64,000 nucleotides of DNA, taken from Morella rubra (taxonomy: Eukaryota > Streptophyta > Magnoliopsida > Fagales > Myricaceae). Location of the stretch: positions 15,328,446 through 15,392,445 of the forward strand of contig CM025850.1 in assembly GCA_003952965.2 (NCBI GenBank), in the 5' to 3' direction. Positions 1 through 11,289 of the stretch are shown in pieces. The first letter of the stretch is position 1. Each line of letters starts with the position of its first letter. The notes under the pieces are model-generated. The model saw only the letters and a list, made by a program, of their open reading frames with translations, ran no database searches and was not told where the DNA came from. A program made the translations under genes and the position numbers.

Positions 1-675
1 AATATTTTTTGTGAATTGGGCAAATGATGTTTTGAATATAGAAGGTCAAGTGCTCAAAGAGTTCAATACGATTATGAAATTCATAGTTTTTTGAAGTATA
101 GGTTGATTTCGGTTTTTCAGAATTATAAATCTATTGAAGATCTATCATGTGAATATGATATCAATATATACATGAATATTACTCTGTTATGGATATTACT
201 TTGTTATAAGTGCAACTCCATATGTTTCTTCATATATGTTTTATTTTCTACGTATATGTGCAATAAGGAGAAGTAATGGAGGAATGTCATGAGCCAAATG
301 GATAGAAATAAATTGCAAAAGCTCAGAAAAAAAAAATTGCACTGAAATGAAATTAAGAAAACGATTGAACACAAATGGATTGCACTAAAATGAGAAAACT
401 ATTAAAAATTTACATAATGCTTGTAATCAACTTCAAATGCACTTTGATCGAAATACAACCAATTGCACCCATGTTTGACTGCCAAATTGCAAGTTGCAAT
501 TTGCAAGAAATTCAATTACAACAACAAGAGTCATGGGCATCAACTTTCTCCACCATTAACCTCTCGTCGTTGTTGGAGGCAAGAAAGACAGATATGGGCG
601 GTAGCTTTAGCTCGTCGGCAACGGAGTTGCACCTCTCTTGCAGAAGTGGAGCTTGTCGACGACGCTCGTTGGCAA
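1..675. other. Unassigned intergenic DNA
   Basis: I see no gene here. The first 450 bases are AT-rich, with only short open frames on the + strand that match no family I recognise. From about 540 to 675 the base composition becomes more balanced and leads into the LTR-like segment that follows. Overlapping open frames on both strands in this part look like chance. Confidence 0.5.
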
Positions 676-1330
676 TGTGTTAGGGACCCCGGTCTAGGCC
701 GCCTTAACAACTCCAACTCCCGCCAATTGATTCGAACGCGATCACCCCAATCGATCCTCCTAAACCGTTCTTGGCAACACACGAGCTGAAATATAGGATC
801 TAAGCACACAAATGAAGACTCTCAAGATATTATTATAAGAACGAAGAATGTGGTTAAGGGTTAATTAGCCCAAGAACCACAAGTCCCGATCAAGGGTTAA
901 TTAGCCCAAGAACGGGTACCCAAACTAGGTTATTAGCCTAGAATGAATCCCAAGTAACAAGGTTATTAGCCTTGAAACCGACTTAGCATATACGTGCCTA
1001 TGCTTGGCCAACACCTCTCAAAAGCACTCAGGCTCTCCAAGACTCTACTTTCTCACTATTCTGAATGAATAACTCTAATGCACCTAAGGTGTTTATATAG
1101 ACATCCTTAGGTGCTTACAAATCCTAATGAAATCAAATCACAATCACAATTAAATCAAATCTAAATCAAATCACCGATCTTTAGGAATCAATCCCTTCAA
1201 TCAAGTAGATTTGATATTACATGCCTAATACAACACAAACTCAAAGGAAAGGAATCTTCTAGAGTTTAGGAAAGGATCCCTAAATCTAGAAGATATGATT
1301 TATTCAATCTCAACAAGAAAGGAAACTAAT
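676..1330 (-). repeat. LTR-like sequence
   Basis: The segment opens with TGTTAGGGACCCC, which read on the minus strand would be an LTR ending in ...CCTAACA. A TATA-like motif, TCTATATAAACACC, sits on the minus strand near 1090-1107, as expected for a U3/R promoter. A 22-bp sequence (starting aagggttaattag) occurs twice, at 856-877 and 892-913, and shorter related copies follow it. I found no second LTR, no primer-binding site of a standard type and no element ORFs nearby, so this may be a solo LTR or unrelated repeat DNA. Confidence 0.3.
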
Positions 1331-1800
1331 CCCTAAATACCTCGTGGACCTTGCCGCCGTCCGCCGCCGTCCACGGTGGCGCCGCCGCTGCTTGCACCTC
1401 CATGGGTGGTGGTGCTCCTTCGACTCTGTGGCCCTTCCTCTTCCTTTCCCTACCTAGCACCGGTAGGGGTGGTGGTGCTCCGCACTGGTGGTGGCCATCT
1501 GGGTACACTCTTTGTCTGCTGCCCGCTGCTCTTGGCTTGGCTGGTGGCCAAGGACTTGCTGTGGCACCGTGTCATGGCAAGGTCGTGGGCAAGGCCATGG
1601 GCTGCCATGGCATGTCTGTGGCTGCTGGCTGGCATGCCAGGCATGGGTGTTGCTGGGCGCCATGCCTTGTCAGGGTCGATGGGGCGCTGACTTGCGCGCG
1701 CGCGTGCTGATGCCATGGCATGGCTGTGGTGCTCTTGCTGCGCGCGCGGTGGGCGTGTCAAGGGTGCCCATGGGTGCCAATGCCGCCTCATCTTGGCACC
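1331..1800. other. GC-rich low-complexity island
   Basis: This stretch is far richer in GC than anything around it and is packed with CCATGG, GCATGC and GCGCGC palindromes and GGTGGTGG runs. Long open frames exist on both strands at once (for example 1351-1710 + and 1450-1854 -). That is the expected effect of few AT-rich stop codons and is not evidence of a gene. The translations are biased towards Ala, Gly, Trp, His and Pro and show no domain. It may be internal sequence of the repeat that ends at 2121. Confidence 0.4.
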
Positions 1801-2108
1801 TATCCTCCCAAGCGTGTCTATCACGGCCCATGTCATCACTGAGGACCCTTTCACAATGACTCACCTCTCTTGACGACGTAGTCATCGTCAGCTAAGGGCT
1901 ACTGTGACCAGCAGTCCGACCAACAGCGATAGAGATCAAAGCCTTACCCCTACGCCTTCCATGGGGGACACAGCTTGAACGATGCTGACGAAAACCATTT
2001 GTTATCAACAAAATTTTTTCGTGACACTACAACGGCCACTAGAGCTTGATGACGTCTTTCTGTGGAGGAAGGCTTTCTGCCACAATTGCTACCATGGGCA
2101 GAGGACCT

Positions 2109-2121
2109 TTTTCTTGTAGTG
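2109..2121 (-). mobile_element. CACTA-type transposon terminus
   Basis: The bases ttttcttgtagtg are the exact reverse complement of CACTACAAGAAAA, the 13-bp end sequence known from the En/Spm (CACTA) superfamily. This would be the right end of an element extending to the left. The matching left end and a 3-bp target duplication (right flank gct) were not found, so the element is probably truncated or its other end lies outside the window. A weaker internal CACTACAA occurs near 2024. Confidence 0.4.
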
Positions 2122-3716
2122 GCTTAGACTATACTTTTTGGGTCAGAGAAAACTTATACTATGTTAGTGAAACATTATAAGAAGCATATATAATGGGAGA
2201 GAAACATATAAAATATTTATCAAAGTGGCCTGCATAACGCTTTAAATATAAGGCCTAGATTGGACATGGAACCATTTAGTCATAGAGGTACTGCAAGAGG
2301 GAAAATATCCAGCAAAAAGGAGGCACCCTCAAGAAGCATATGAGAGGGCAGAGAGGAAGAGAATATACAAAACTGCAAGTTTGTTATTCGGAGGTGTATT
2401 GGGTGTAAGAGGTACATGTGTAGCCACAATCTTGCATGCATGGGTGCAGTTGCAAATTTTATGATTGTACGTATGCTAGTAGAAATATTGGTCGAACTTC
2501 AATCAACTGTTTGATATACTCCAAGGCCAACATAAATTTTTTTGACAATGACTATTTGATGAGATAAGATAGTTAATATCGTAATTTTAGAGGCCAAAAC
2601 ATCAAGTTTTTATCAAAATTGACACAAACTTTGAATGGGAGGTGCAAAGAGTTTGAAATCGGTAGTTGATGAGTGCAATGTGACAAAAATAATAGTTTAG
2701 AATACAAAGTGTCATTCTTTGCACACATGTTCAAAGTTTGTGGACTGCAAAGACAAAAACTCTATCGGGGATAGGGAAAGATGATCTAAGCAGAGGCGTT
2801 GTGTGCATTCCTTGGTGTAAAAAACGCTCGTCAGTGAAGTTTGCAAGTGAGAGGATTTGGGCCCTGGGCCTGAGCTAAATCCTAGATGTGAAGGACATTG
2901 ACCCCGACTGTCCACTCGGCACCCGCTTGTAGCCTTTACCTGGGCCTCCTCCTATTTTGAGTTCTTGTTTTCTTCAATGTATCGCCTCTGGTCTAGCAAA
3001 TTTGTTAAAGCTTAGATATCATAAATTAGATAAATGGGTAGGGATTATTATTTTTTTCACTTCTTTTATTTTCTCTTTTATCCTTGCGGGTACTGCCTGC
3101 TTTGCCGTGTAAGTTATGTACCTGTGTATGCAAATTTAGTCAGTTGAGATAGAAAATCCCAAAAACATGTATATTCACAATTACATAAGCCACGCCTTTC
3201 GGCCAACAAAGTCTAAGGTGCCAAGGGTGGGGTGGCCCAATATAATTTGAGGCCTAAATATCTGTTTGGCAAATATAGTGCAAAAATCAATATCTGTAGA
3301 TGTGGATTTGTGGATATTTAATATTAGATTGAAGTACCAATATCAATATTAATACTAATACTAATACTAATACAAAATGTAAATATCAATATTAAATATT
3401 TTAGAGCTCACCACTATTTAGAACTTTCCATAAATAATCTTAAATATTGTAAATCTAAATGTTTACACAAAATTGAATATTAAATATTAAATGCTTTGTT
3501 TATCTCTTCTAAAATTGAAATATCAGGCCGAGCAAGAGCTCATAAATAATTAGCCCACAAATTAATTATTACATATTTCGAATTTATTTGAGATCATCCA
3601 AGACCGTAGAAAGAAGGAGGATAGCCAACTACACAAGGTCCCCCATCCGGAATATTACGACCCCTAGACGACTTGGAATAATTATTGTAAGAAAGTCAAT
3701 GCATGGTGGTGTGATG
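2122..3716. other. Unassigned intergenic DNA
   Basis: No gene, RNA or complete mobile element is recognisable. The sequence is AT-rich with scattered short repeats, such as a run of 'taatac' units near 3350-3375. The only listed open frame (2712-2915, minus) is short and has no domain. Confidence 0.5.
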
Positions 3717-4114
3717 TGATCATGCGCTACAAGTTGGACTTAGTCCGGATTATCTTACATTTTTTACCTTTTCATTTATTTCTTTCGTTTTCATCTGAGA
3801 AAAAACAAAGGGAAAATAATCAGAGCTCAGACAAGCTTGAACCCGATCATGCGCTACAAGTTGGACGTAGTCCAGATTATCTTACATTTTCTTCCTTTTC
3901 ATTTATTTCTTTCGTTTTCATTTGAAAAAAAAAAAAAGGAGAAATAATCAGAGCTCAGACAAGCTTGAATCCGATCATGCGCTACAAATTGGACGTAGTC
4001 CGGATTATCTTACATTTTCTATCTTTTCATTTATTCCTTTTCGTTTTCATCTGAAAAAAAAAAAAAAAAAAAAAAAAAGGGAAATAATCAGAGTTCAGAT
4101 AAGCTTGAACCCAG
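3717..4114 (+). repeat. Tandem repeat, three copies of about 128 bp
   Basis: Three head-to-tail copies start with gatcatgcgctacaa at 3718, 3845 and 3973. Each copy carries the same order of blocks: a tagtccggattatcttacat-like block, a pyrimidine-rich block (tttctttcgttttcat), an A-run, then cagagctcagacaagcttga. Copies differ by a few substitutions. The A-run is 6 bases in copy 1, 13 in copy 2 and 25 in copy 3. The short open frames here simply read through the repeat. Confidence 0.9.
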
Positions 4115-7100
4115 ACCATCACTGAAAAAAAAAATTTCCAACTTGGCAGACAAATTACGCTTGATCACCTGTGCAGGAAAGGAATGAATGCGACTGGATG
4201 AAACAAATAAAGAGGAGTACGTGATATCTGATTTGTCTTGATTGTGTATATATTTCACTGTACAGCTAACTTAGATTGTGTATATATTTTTCAGTTAAAA
4301 TTTTAGAGTGTTAGAATTAAAGAAAAAAATTAAAAGATAGATTATTTTAATTAATATTTTATATTTATTTAATAAAAATAAATAATTAGATAAGAACAGA
4401 AAAAAAATTATAATTATTACTCAAAATTTTGACTCCAAACACCAAATGAGCAGTTCGTTCCGATCTAATTTTTTTGGGATGGAATGAAGACATCTTTAGG
4501 GAATCCATACAATCCCAGAATTGCCCTTATCATTGCACCCCGTGATAGAGACGTGCCTGATTTCTTAGGAAACGGCAGCCTCAACTAGGGAAAAAGGTTC
4601 TCCTTTCTTTAGCTAGGAAAAGGTTTTACTGTTGCCTCGCAGAGCTTTTGGATCTTGTGGGTTACATGATATCAATCAAATCTAGTAGGTAATAAAGTTA
4701 CTTTTCCGGAAAATGTAAGTTGAGCCACAAAAAGAAGAAGGTTAGAGTGTGGATGGATAAAGGTGCCCAAAAATGGGTGGTAATGGAGAGATGCACAAGT
4801 ACGTGTCCTCCAATTATTTCCTCCAATTATTTCAATGCAATTACGAGGCAGATGGACAAGACAACCAAATCAGCGTTCTGTCTTGTCTATATGAATTTCG
4901 CGTAGACAAGTCCATTTCTTGTCTCTTTTTTTTTTTTTTTTTATCTCTTTCACTTCCCAACGTCGGAGACGACAAAAAGAAAAAGGCACTTCTCTGCCTT
5001 CCCTGGCAAAGGGAGATTCTTTAACCTGTCCCACTTACCGAGTGGATATCATTGTCATACTTTACCGCCTCTTCGTAGCCTAGAAATTAAAGAGCTTATA
5101 TGTATGTTTGGAATGGACCGACCACTTACAAAATGAACTAAAAGTTTCGGGATAATTGATTAAAAAAATATTAGATTTAATTTATCAGAATCAGAGTCCT
5201 AAATTAAAGGACTCGGTTATAATTTTGGGTCAAGCCCCGAGCCAACTTCGTTCAAACTGTTTAGGTTCGGATGGACCAATTTTTAGGACAAAGTAATTAT
5301 TTAGGAGATCTATAATAGGATGCATCCAAATTAAGCAAGTGACGTTGTTTTTTTTTTTTTAACAAAATAGTTCTATTTAAAGATCATCGATGCCTTTAAA
5401 TGTCATTTGGAAAAGGGATTATAGTTTATAGGTCTGATTATAAATTACCAAAAATTATTACAAATTATAAATAAAAAGTAATTATTTTTTAACCTATTTT
5501 TCAATTAATTAATTAATTTATGTTGGATTCTTTGTTGGAGGATTCTTTCATTCAATTCACATCATGATGTTTGAGAAGAAAACATTTTAAGAATTTTTAA
5601 TTATAAAATGATTTTTATTGGAATTTGTTTAAAAAATAATAAGAAAACATTTTATGAAAATTTTATTTTTATAAAAAAAAACGTATTAAGTTGTGTGAAA
5701 ATGTGTTTAAATTTTGGTCAAAATTTTAAAAGATTTTTTAATAAGCAAATATAGCCTAGTCATTCATCTACGAACTACTTTGAACGTAACCTTGGAGCAA
5801 ATAAAGCAGATTTGATGGTGATTGATTGTAACTCATTTCTTCCGGTCATTCCTAAGAGTCTAACCAAACTATCAACGAATTGACAAACCTCACGTGATCC
5901 CATTTTAACAACCACCACCACTCCCTTTTGCTGCTGTAACATCGTTATACCCTTTTCATTCTAAAACTATTCTCACCCACTTGTACACCAACTTGCTGCC
6001 CAATTTTGACATTGCATTAAATAATATATATATATATATATATATCAACCAGATATATTTGTCTTTTTCTAAATTATATGATATATTTCAGATAACATAT
6101 TACATAGTGTCTCGGTTCTTGGAGTACTAGTCAAGAGATATATAATTTTGTTGCAAAAAAAAAACATAAGATAAGAGAAGGAAAAAAAAAAACATTAATC
6201 TTTTCCTGCAAGTTACATTTTTAACCTTTCAAAATAATTTTTTTGTACTTTAAAAAAAATAAAAAAATAACTTCTTCTTTTTTCCTTGAAATAGGGGGTG
6301 GAGTTTTGTCCGCCGCTTCTCCGGCGTGAATAGATCAATGACTTGTACGACAAGACTTAAGGTTTTATAAAGGTACTCCGGGCCCAATTATTGTGCTTTT
6401 TCCACGAAGATGCGCACCTCATCACGTGAAAATTCTATATTACTAGTTCGCACGAAACTCTCCCGAATAACAAATACAACAACAATGAAAATAAATAAAT
6501 TATTATTAACACCAGACTAAAAGGATACATAGAGACTGATCTAAAAATACTAAAATTAAAAGAGGGAGACACAAGAAAATAATGGCTAAGGAGAAAAAAA
6601 ACAAAACAAAGGAAATAAAGGCACAGAGCATGATTCATGACTTGAAATTAGTGACTTAGTACAACTACCAAAAAAAAAAAAAGGTTAAACTTTGTATTAT
6701 CTATTAATATTTAATCTTAATTTACTTGAGTTAAACAAAAAACAAAGAAAATTGACTCTGACTATGTTCGGGGGCGGCCTTGCCTCCGCCATTGGCAATA
6801 AGCAAGCGTCATGGTTAATCGCTTTTTCTTCCGAAGAAATCATATTGTCGATCAAAATTCAAATATAGAGTCTCACAGATCAGTTCCGAAAATAAGGAGA
6901 TCAACTTCAACGCAAAATAGGGAAAGGAAGGTGGCCGCGCATAGTTGAATAATTGAGGAAGACAACGTCCAAGAAAGTAGGCTAGCACCTTTTTTTCTAA
7001 AAAAACAGAAAAAAGAAAATTAGACTTTAAATATTCAAAATTTAGAAAACAGACACGTTGCATCCCATATTTTATTTCAGTGACATTGAGTTTTTCAATT

Positions 7101-7490
7101 TTTTATTTTCGAAATTGATGAAAAATGAGCACGTGATCGGTGATACCCATAGTAGATTTGCACTCTTGGACTCTGTTCAATTTTCTTTTTATTTTGACTG
7201 CTAATTTCGACTAAGAATGCAAATTGACGGGATTTAAAACTTTAAAATTCAATGTTATTAAAATAAAAGATTAAGTACAAAGTGTGTGATAATCTTAAAC
7301 ACTAACTTTTTTTATTAAATAACAAATAAAAATTTTTTGGGGAAAAGAATGTCGAGGCGGGGTTGGCTGGCGGAAGCGAACCTCTACAGTCAAATAAGCA
7401 GAGGCAAAGACTACTGCAGAGGTAACATGGTGTTGACTGTGAGGTTTTGTTTGAGGATCAGGCATTTTGACTAGGAGGTTTTTTTTATTA
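4115..7490. other. Unassigned AT-rich intergenic DNA
   Basis: I see no supported gene. The stretch contains homopolymer runs (T-run near 4927-4942), an (AT)n microsatellite at about 6025-6045 and many short AT-rich repeats. Open frames such as 4720-4905 (+) or 6815-7063 (-) are short, low-complexity and without domains. The part around 5570-5760 has the aaaatttt/aaaattga texture seen in the MITE-like elements elsewhere in the window, but I could not define ends. Confidence 0.45.
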
Positions 7491-7492
7491 CT

Positions 7493-7554
7493 ATTTCTGA
7501 CGCCGCTTATGCTATGTTAAACGAGGTTAGCATAATATAAGCGGCGTCAGAAAT
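7493..7554. repeat. Perfect 18-bp inverted repeat (hairpin)
   Basis: The arms at 7493-7510 (atttctgacgccgcttat) and 7537-7554 are perfect reverse complements, separated by 26 bases. The loop contains a weaker second pairing (gctat... / ...ttagcata). The GC-rich core stands out in an AT-rich region. It is probably the core of a MITE or a transposon subterminal repeat; a structured RNA is a less likely alternative. Confidence 0.75.
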
Positions 7555-7663
7555 TTTTTAAGTAATCTCTAGCCTACCTAATCATTTCCCTTTTTCTTTT
7601 CTTTTTTTCGGGGGTAAGTACTGTCATTTCCCCCTTTTTGTCTTTCTTTTACATTCCTTTTAG

Positions 7664-9060
7664 AGAATTTAGCAGTTTAGTAAATGGATTTTACTTTTTT
7701 TATTTTTTTATCCTTGGGTTTAATTTTTTCAAATTTTAGTCTTGAGTTTATATTTTTTTATTAAATGGTCCTTTCGTCAGGAATCCATTTGTTTCATTAA
7801 TGGAAGGGTCACATCAACTGACAACTCAGCAACTTATGTGATAAGAAAAATTGACATTTTTATCCTTGGGTTTTGCGCCGTTTTATTTTTTAGTCCTTGA
7901 GTTTAATTTTTTCAAATTTTAGTCCTTGAATTTATATTTTTTGACAAAATAACCTTACCATCAAGAATTATTGTTCAAATTTTGAAATACAAATTTTGGC
8001 CTTGAATATTTAATAATAACCTATCATTTTAGTTTCGACAATTTTAATAACATATTTAATGGACTAAAAAAATTCGAACTTCAATTTAGATCCTCAAAAA
8101 TCTACAATTTTTATTAAAACTATAACTCTTGAATAGTAAAAAGTTCTAAAAGTCAAAATATATTCATTTTTTTTAAAAAAAATAATACGAGTGTTTTGTC
8201 CTCTTTTGTCCTCTTTTCTTTCTTCTTATCTTTCTATTATTTATATCTACAATGTCTAGTGTCTGCATACTCAATTTTTAATAACTAAAGTGTATTATTT
8301 TCTTAAGTCAAACAAATTTTTGAGAATATTTTTCTTAATTTAAATTTTATTTATATACAAAATTAAATATTATAATAATAATAATATAAAATTTTTTGAT
8401 TGGTTTGATTCTTGCACCTACCTCCATGGTATGGTAAGTAAAATTGTATTTTACAAAGAAAATCAAGGACATATAAGGCCTAATTCATAGGCTGAGTTGT
8501 CAGCTGATGTGACCTTTTTCAAAATTTAGTATCTGTTATTTACTGTTATTTATTCAAAGCACGAAAACTGAGATGTGATGCGTTCTATTGAGTTGCAGAA
8601 AGCATGTGGATTTTTTAATTATCTTGATACTCACACCTACCCCCGTGGTATGGAAGTAGGACCGTATTTTACAAAGAAAATCAAAGATCTACAAAGTCTA
8701 ATTCATACGCTGAGTTGTTAGCTGATATGACCATTCCGTTAGAAAAACAGACATATCCCTGATGAAAGAGCCATTTCATAAAAAAATGTAAACTCAAGGA
8801 CTAAAATTTTAAAAAAATTAAACCTAGGAACTAAAAAATAAAACGGTGTAAAATTCAAGGACTAAAATGCCAATTTTCCTTATCACACCAGCTGCTGAGT
8901 TGGCAGCTGATGTGGCCTTTCTGCTAGGGAAACAAACTAATCCCTGATAGAAAGGCCATTTCATCAAAAAATGTAAACTAAGGACTAAAATTTGAAAAAA
9001 TTAAACCCAAGGATAAAAAATAAAAGGGGTAAAACTCAAGGACTAAACTGCTAAATTCCC
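7664..9060. mobile_element. Non-autonomous inverted-repeat transposon (MULE-like), 1397 bp
   Basis: The left arm (about 7664-7960) and right arm (about 8750-9060) are long inverted repeats of roughly 300 bp. They are built from tttagtccttgagttta-type units, with a shared block resembling ccacatcagctgacaactcagc. The element is bracketed by a perfect 10-bp direct repeat, TTCCTTTTAG, at 7654-7663 and 9061-9070. Termini are (A/G)GAATTTAGCAGTTTAG. Long terminal inverted repeats with a 9-11 bp target duplication are typical of Mutator-like elements. The 790-bp centre has no transposase, so it would depend on an enzyme encoded elsewhere. The centre holds a degenerate direct repeat of about 108 bp (8408-8515 and 8622-8732). 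Confidence 0.8.
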
Positions 9061-9070
9061 TTCCTTTTAG

Positions 9071-10490
9071 GACCTCTTATGGGATGATGTTTTGACACGT
9101 GGTAGAATCTCAGTCAAGAACCTTGGGACTTCCGGTTACACTGTGCATTAGGAATCCATGCAATAAAAGATATTTTTTCTTTTATTACATCTATTTCTAA
9201 TTCTTCCGGGTTGCTTATTTCTAGCATATAGAGTAATGCTCATAACTATAACTATTTACAAGATTTGAAGCACTCGAACAAATAAAAACATTGACGAAAA
9301 TTATCAGATCATTCTTCAATCTTCAAAGTTATATATATATAAATAAACATTTTTCTATTTCTTCAGTCTTCAACGCTTTTTGTGAAAAACAACTGTAAAA
9401 GTTACTTTAAGATTTAATGAATATTTAATGGTAGTTATATCTATCTCTTTCTTAATAATGCAATAAAAATTATAAAATTCAGGTGAAAGTTTATAGAGGT
9501 TCTAGTCTGACATTCACTCAATTATTGTATAAGATAATTTTAGCACAACAACATATAATTCATAGCGTATTTCATATACTAATTATATTTAAAGCTAGCA
9601 ATAGTAAAAATGAATCAAGATTTTTTATAATTTATACTAAAATTGCATAGTATAAGTTAGACAAAGATAAATATAGTAATTATGAAATATACAATATATA
9701 AATACTATAGAACTTTCACTATTCAAAGCTCCATAAGACAATATTAAATATTATAGAGTGAAATACATATTATAAATATATAACTTACATTTTATATCAC
9801 GCAATTCAACAATAAATTATAATGGATTACGATGTATTAGAAATAATAATTTATTTCAAATGGGGGCTGACCTATCATTAGAGACTCATTCAAACTCTGA
9901 TAGTTTATCATCTGGTATTCATTACTACATGTGTAATACCATTGAAAAAAAAAAACAAAGAAAAGCAATTACCCATGATAATTTCCTTTTTCCCGAACGA
10001 GTGCGTACAATTTTCACGTGCAGGCGACGAACTAGCAGAATGCCCGGATATTGGGGATTGGACGTCGCGGATTTTGCCCTCTGCATGCGGAGCTACTGCC
10101 AGCCTTCAAAAAATAGTGGGTTGCATGATTTACTCCACCAGGGGGTTAAACTAAAAAGGGGCGGTGGCTGCCGTTCGAACCGTACAATTTGTCGGCAAAA
10201 ACCCAGTCGATGGAGGTGGGGCAGACCCAGGTGAATGCACAGTAATGAAATAACTTACCCATGAATATCTACTATTGACTTTGGAACCTTTGAAAAAATA
10301 TTATGCAAAAGACATTCTAATTTCATTTATCTGATTATCATATTTTAATAATAAATTCCTACACTTTTTTTTACAAAACTATTTGATAACAGAACTCTAT
10401 TAAATTATGTCTCTTCACACTTTTTTATTTTTATTTTTATAGAATTCAATAAATTTTACACTAATCCTCTAATAAACAAAATTTCAAACC
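9071..10490. other. Unassigned AT-rich intergenic DNA
   Basis: No gene is supported. Between about 10000 and 10235 the composition becomes GC-richer and frames stay open (9860-10234 and 9942-10154, +), with a gtgcag sequence at about 10018 that could be a splice acceptor. No domain or family is recognisable and no partner exon was found, so I leave it unassigned. Confidence 0.4.
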
Positions 10491-10494
10491 TTAA

Positions 10495-10770
10495 GAAATT
10501 GACTTGAGTGGTCAAGACCTGTGGCCTAGGGGTGTTCTCTCCATTAGATCTCAGGTTCGAAGCTTCTTATGTGCAAACAATTCATTGGGTTGGGGCCACT
10601 ACCACAACAAAGTTGGACTTACCTGACATATATGGTTTAGGAGGACTGTACGGCCCGAGGTTTGCTGTGGCGTTGAACCCAACTCGTGTGTATATTGGGG
10701 TAAGTCTGTCCGAATTCGGTGCACATGAACAGGTGCCCAAATTTCTCTCGTTATCTTAAAAAAAAAATTC
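10495..10770 (+). mobile_element. Probable tRNA-derived SINE
   Basis: A Pol III-like box A (tggtcaagacc, about 10510-10520) and box B (ggttcgaagc, about 10554) are spaced as in a tRNA-derived promoter. A body of about 190 bp follows and ends in a run of nine or ten A residues at about 10758-10767. That is the layout of a plant SINE. No clear target duplication was seen, and the left end is uncertain by tens of bases. Confidence 0.55.
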
Positions 10771-10776
10771 AATAAA

Positions 10777-11047
10777 TGTTGTAAAACTAAATAACAATAC
10801 AATCTAGAAAGCGTGACAAAGAGAGAAAGAGATAAATAGTTTTTCAAGAACTATGATGTATTCTAAATATTGTTGTTTATGTGATACATCTCAATACCCA
10901 TTTATATAAGCATATCGTCGTACATAGAATTAAAAGGAATTTAAACGGAATTAAAAGGGTATATAATGGTGGAAAAACTAATGGTTGGAGATAATAAAAA
11001 GGTGTAACGGTCATCCATAATAACTCATAATTATAATATTCATAACA
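10777..11047 (-). repeat. 3' LTR of copia copy 1
   Basis: The 271-bp LTR runs from TGTTGTAAAAC to ATTCATAACA on the + strand, so it has the TG...CA ends of an LTR. A minus-strand TATA box (CTTATATAAA) lies at about 10901-10910. Directly to the right is a purine-rich tract on the minus strand (AAGAGGGAG, 11048-11056), as expected for the polypurine tract that precedes a 3' LTR. It matches the LTRs of copy 2 closely. Confidence 0.85.
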
Positions 11048-11289
11048 CTCCCTCTTAGATGACCATACACAATGAATATGCCTCGTTGAAACCTTACAAA
11101 GGAAAAACCCAATGGAAAAAAAAACCAATGGCGAAGGAAAAAGAGTACATTATTCGTGTGTACCTTTGAGTGGTAGAAGATTGCCTCATTAAAACCTTGC
11201 AAAGGAAAATTCAATGGGAAAAAGCTAGCGAAGGAAAAAGAGTACAATCTGTACCAATATAGAAGACTCCCCCTCAAAAAGACGACCAG

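Noticed and set aside
1326..1885. Several overlapping open frames on both strands, up to 134 residues
   Set aside because: They coincide with the GC-rich island, where stop codons are rare in all frames; compositions are biased and no domain appears.
9860..10234. 124-residue + strand open frame
   Set aside because: GC-richer and open, but with no domain, an A-run in its middle and a competing frame over the same bases. Not enough for a gene call.
10495..10575. Possible functional tRNA gene
   Set aside because: Box A- and box B-like motifs are present, but the cloverleaf arms do not pair and an A-tail follows, which fits a SINE instead.
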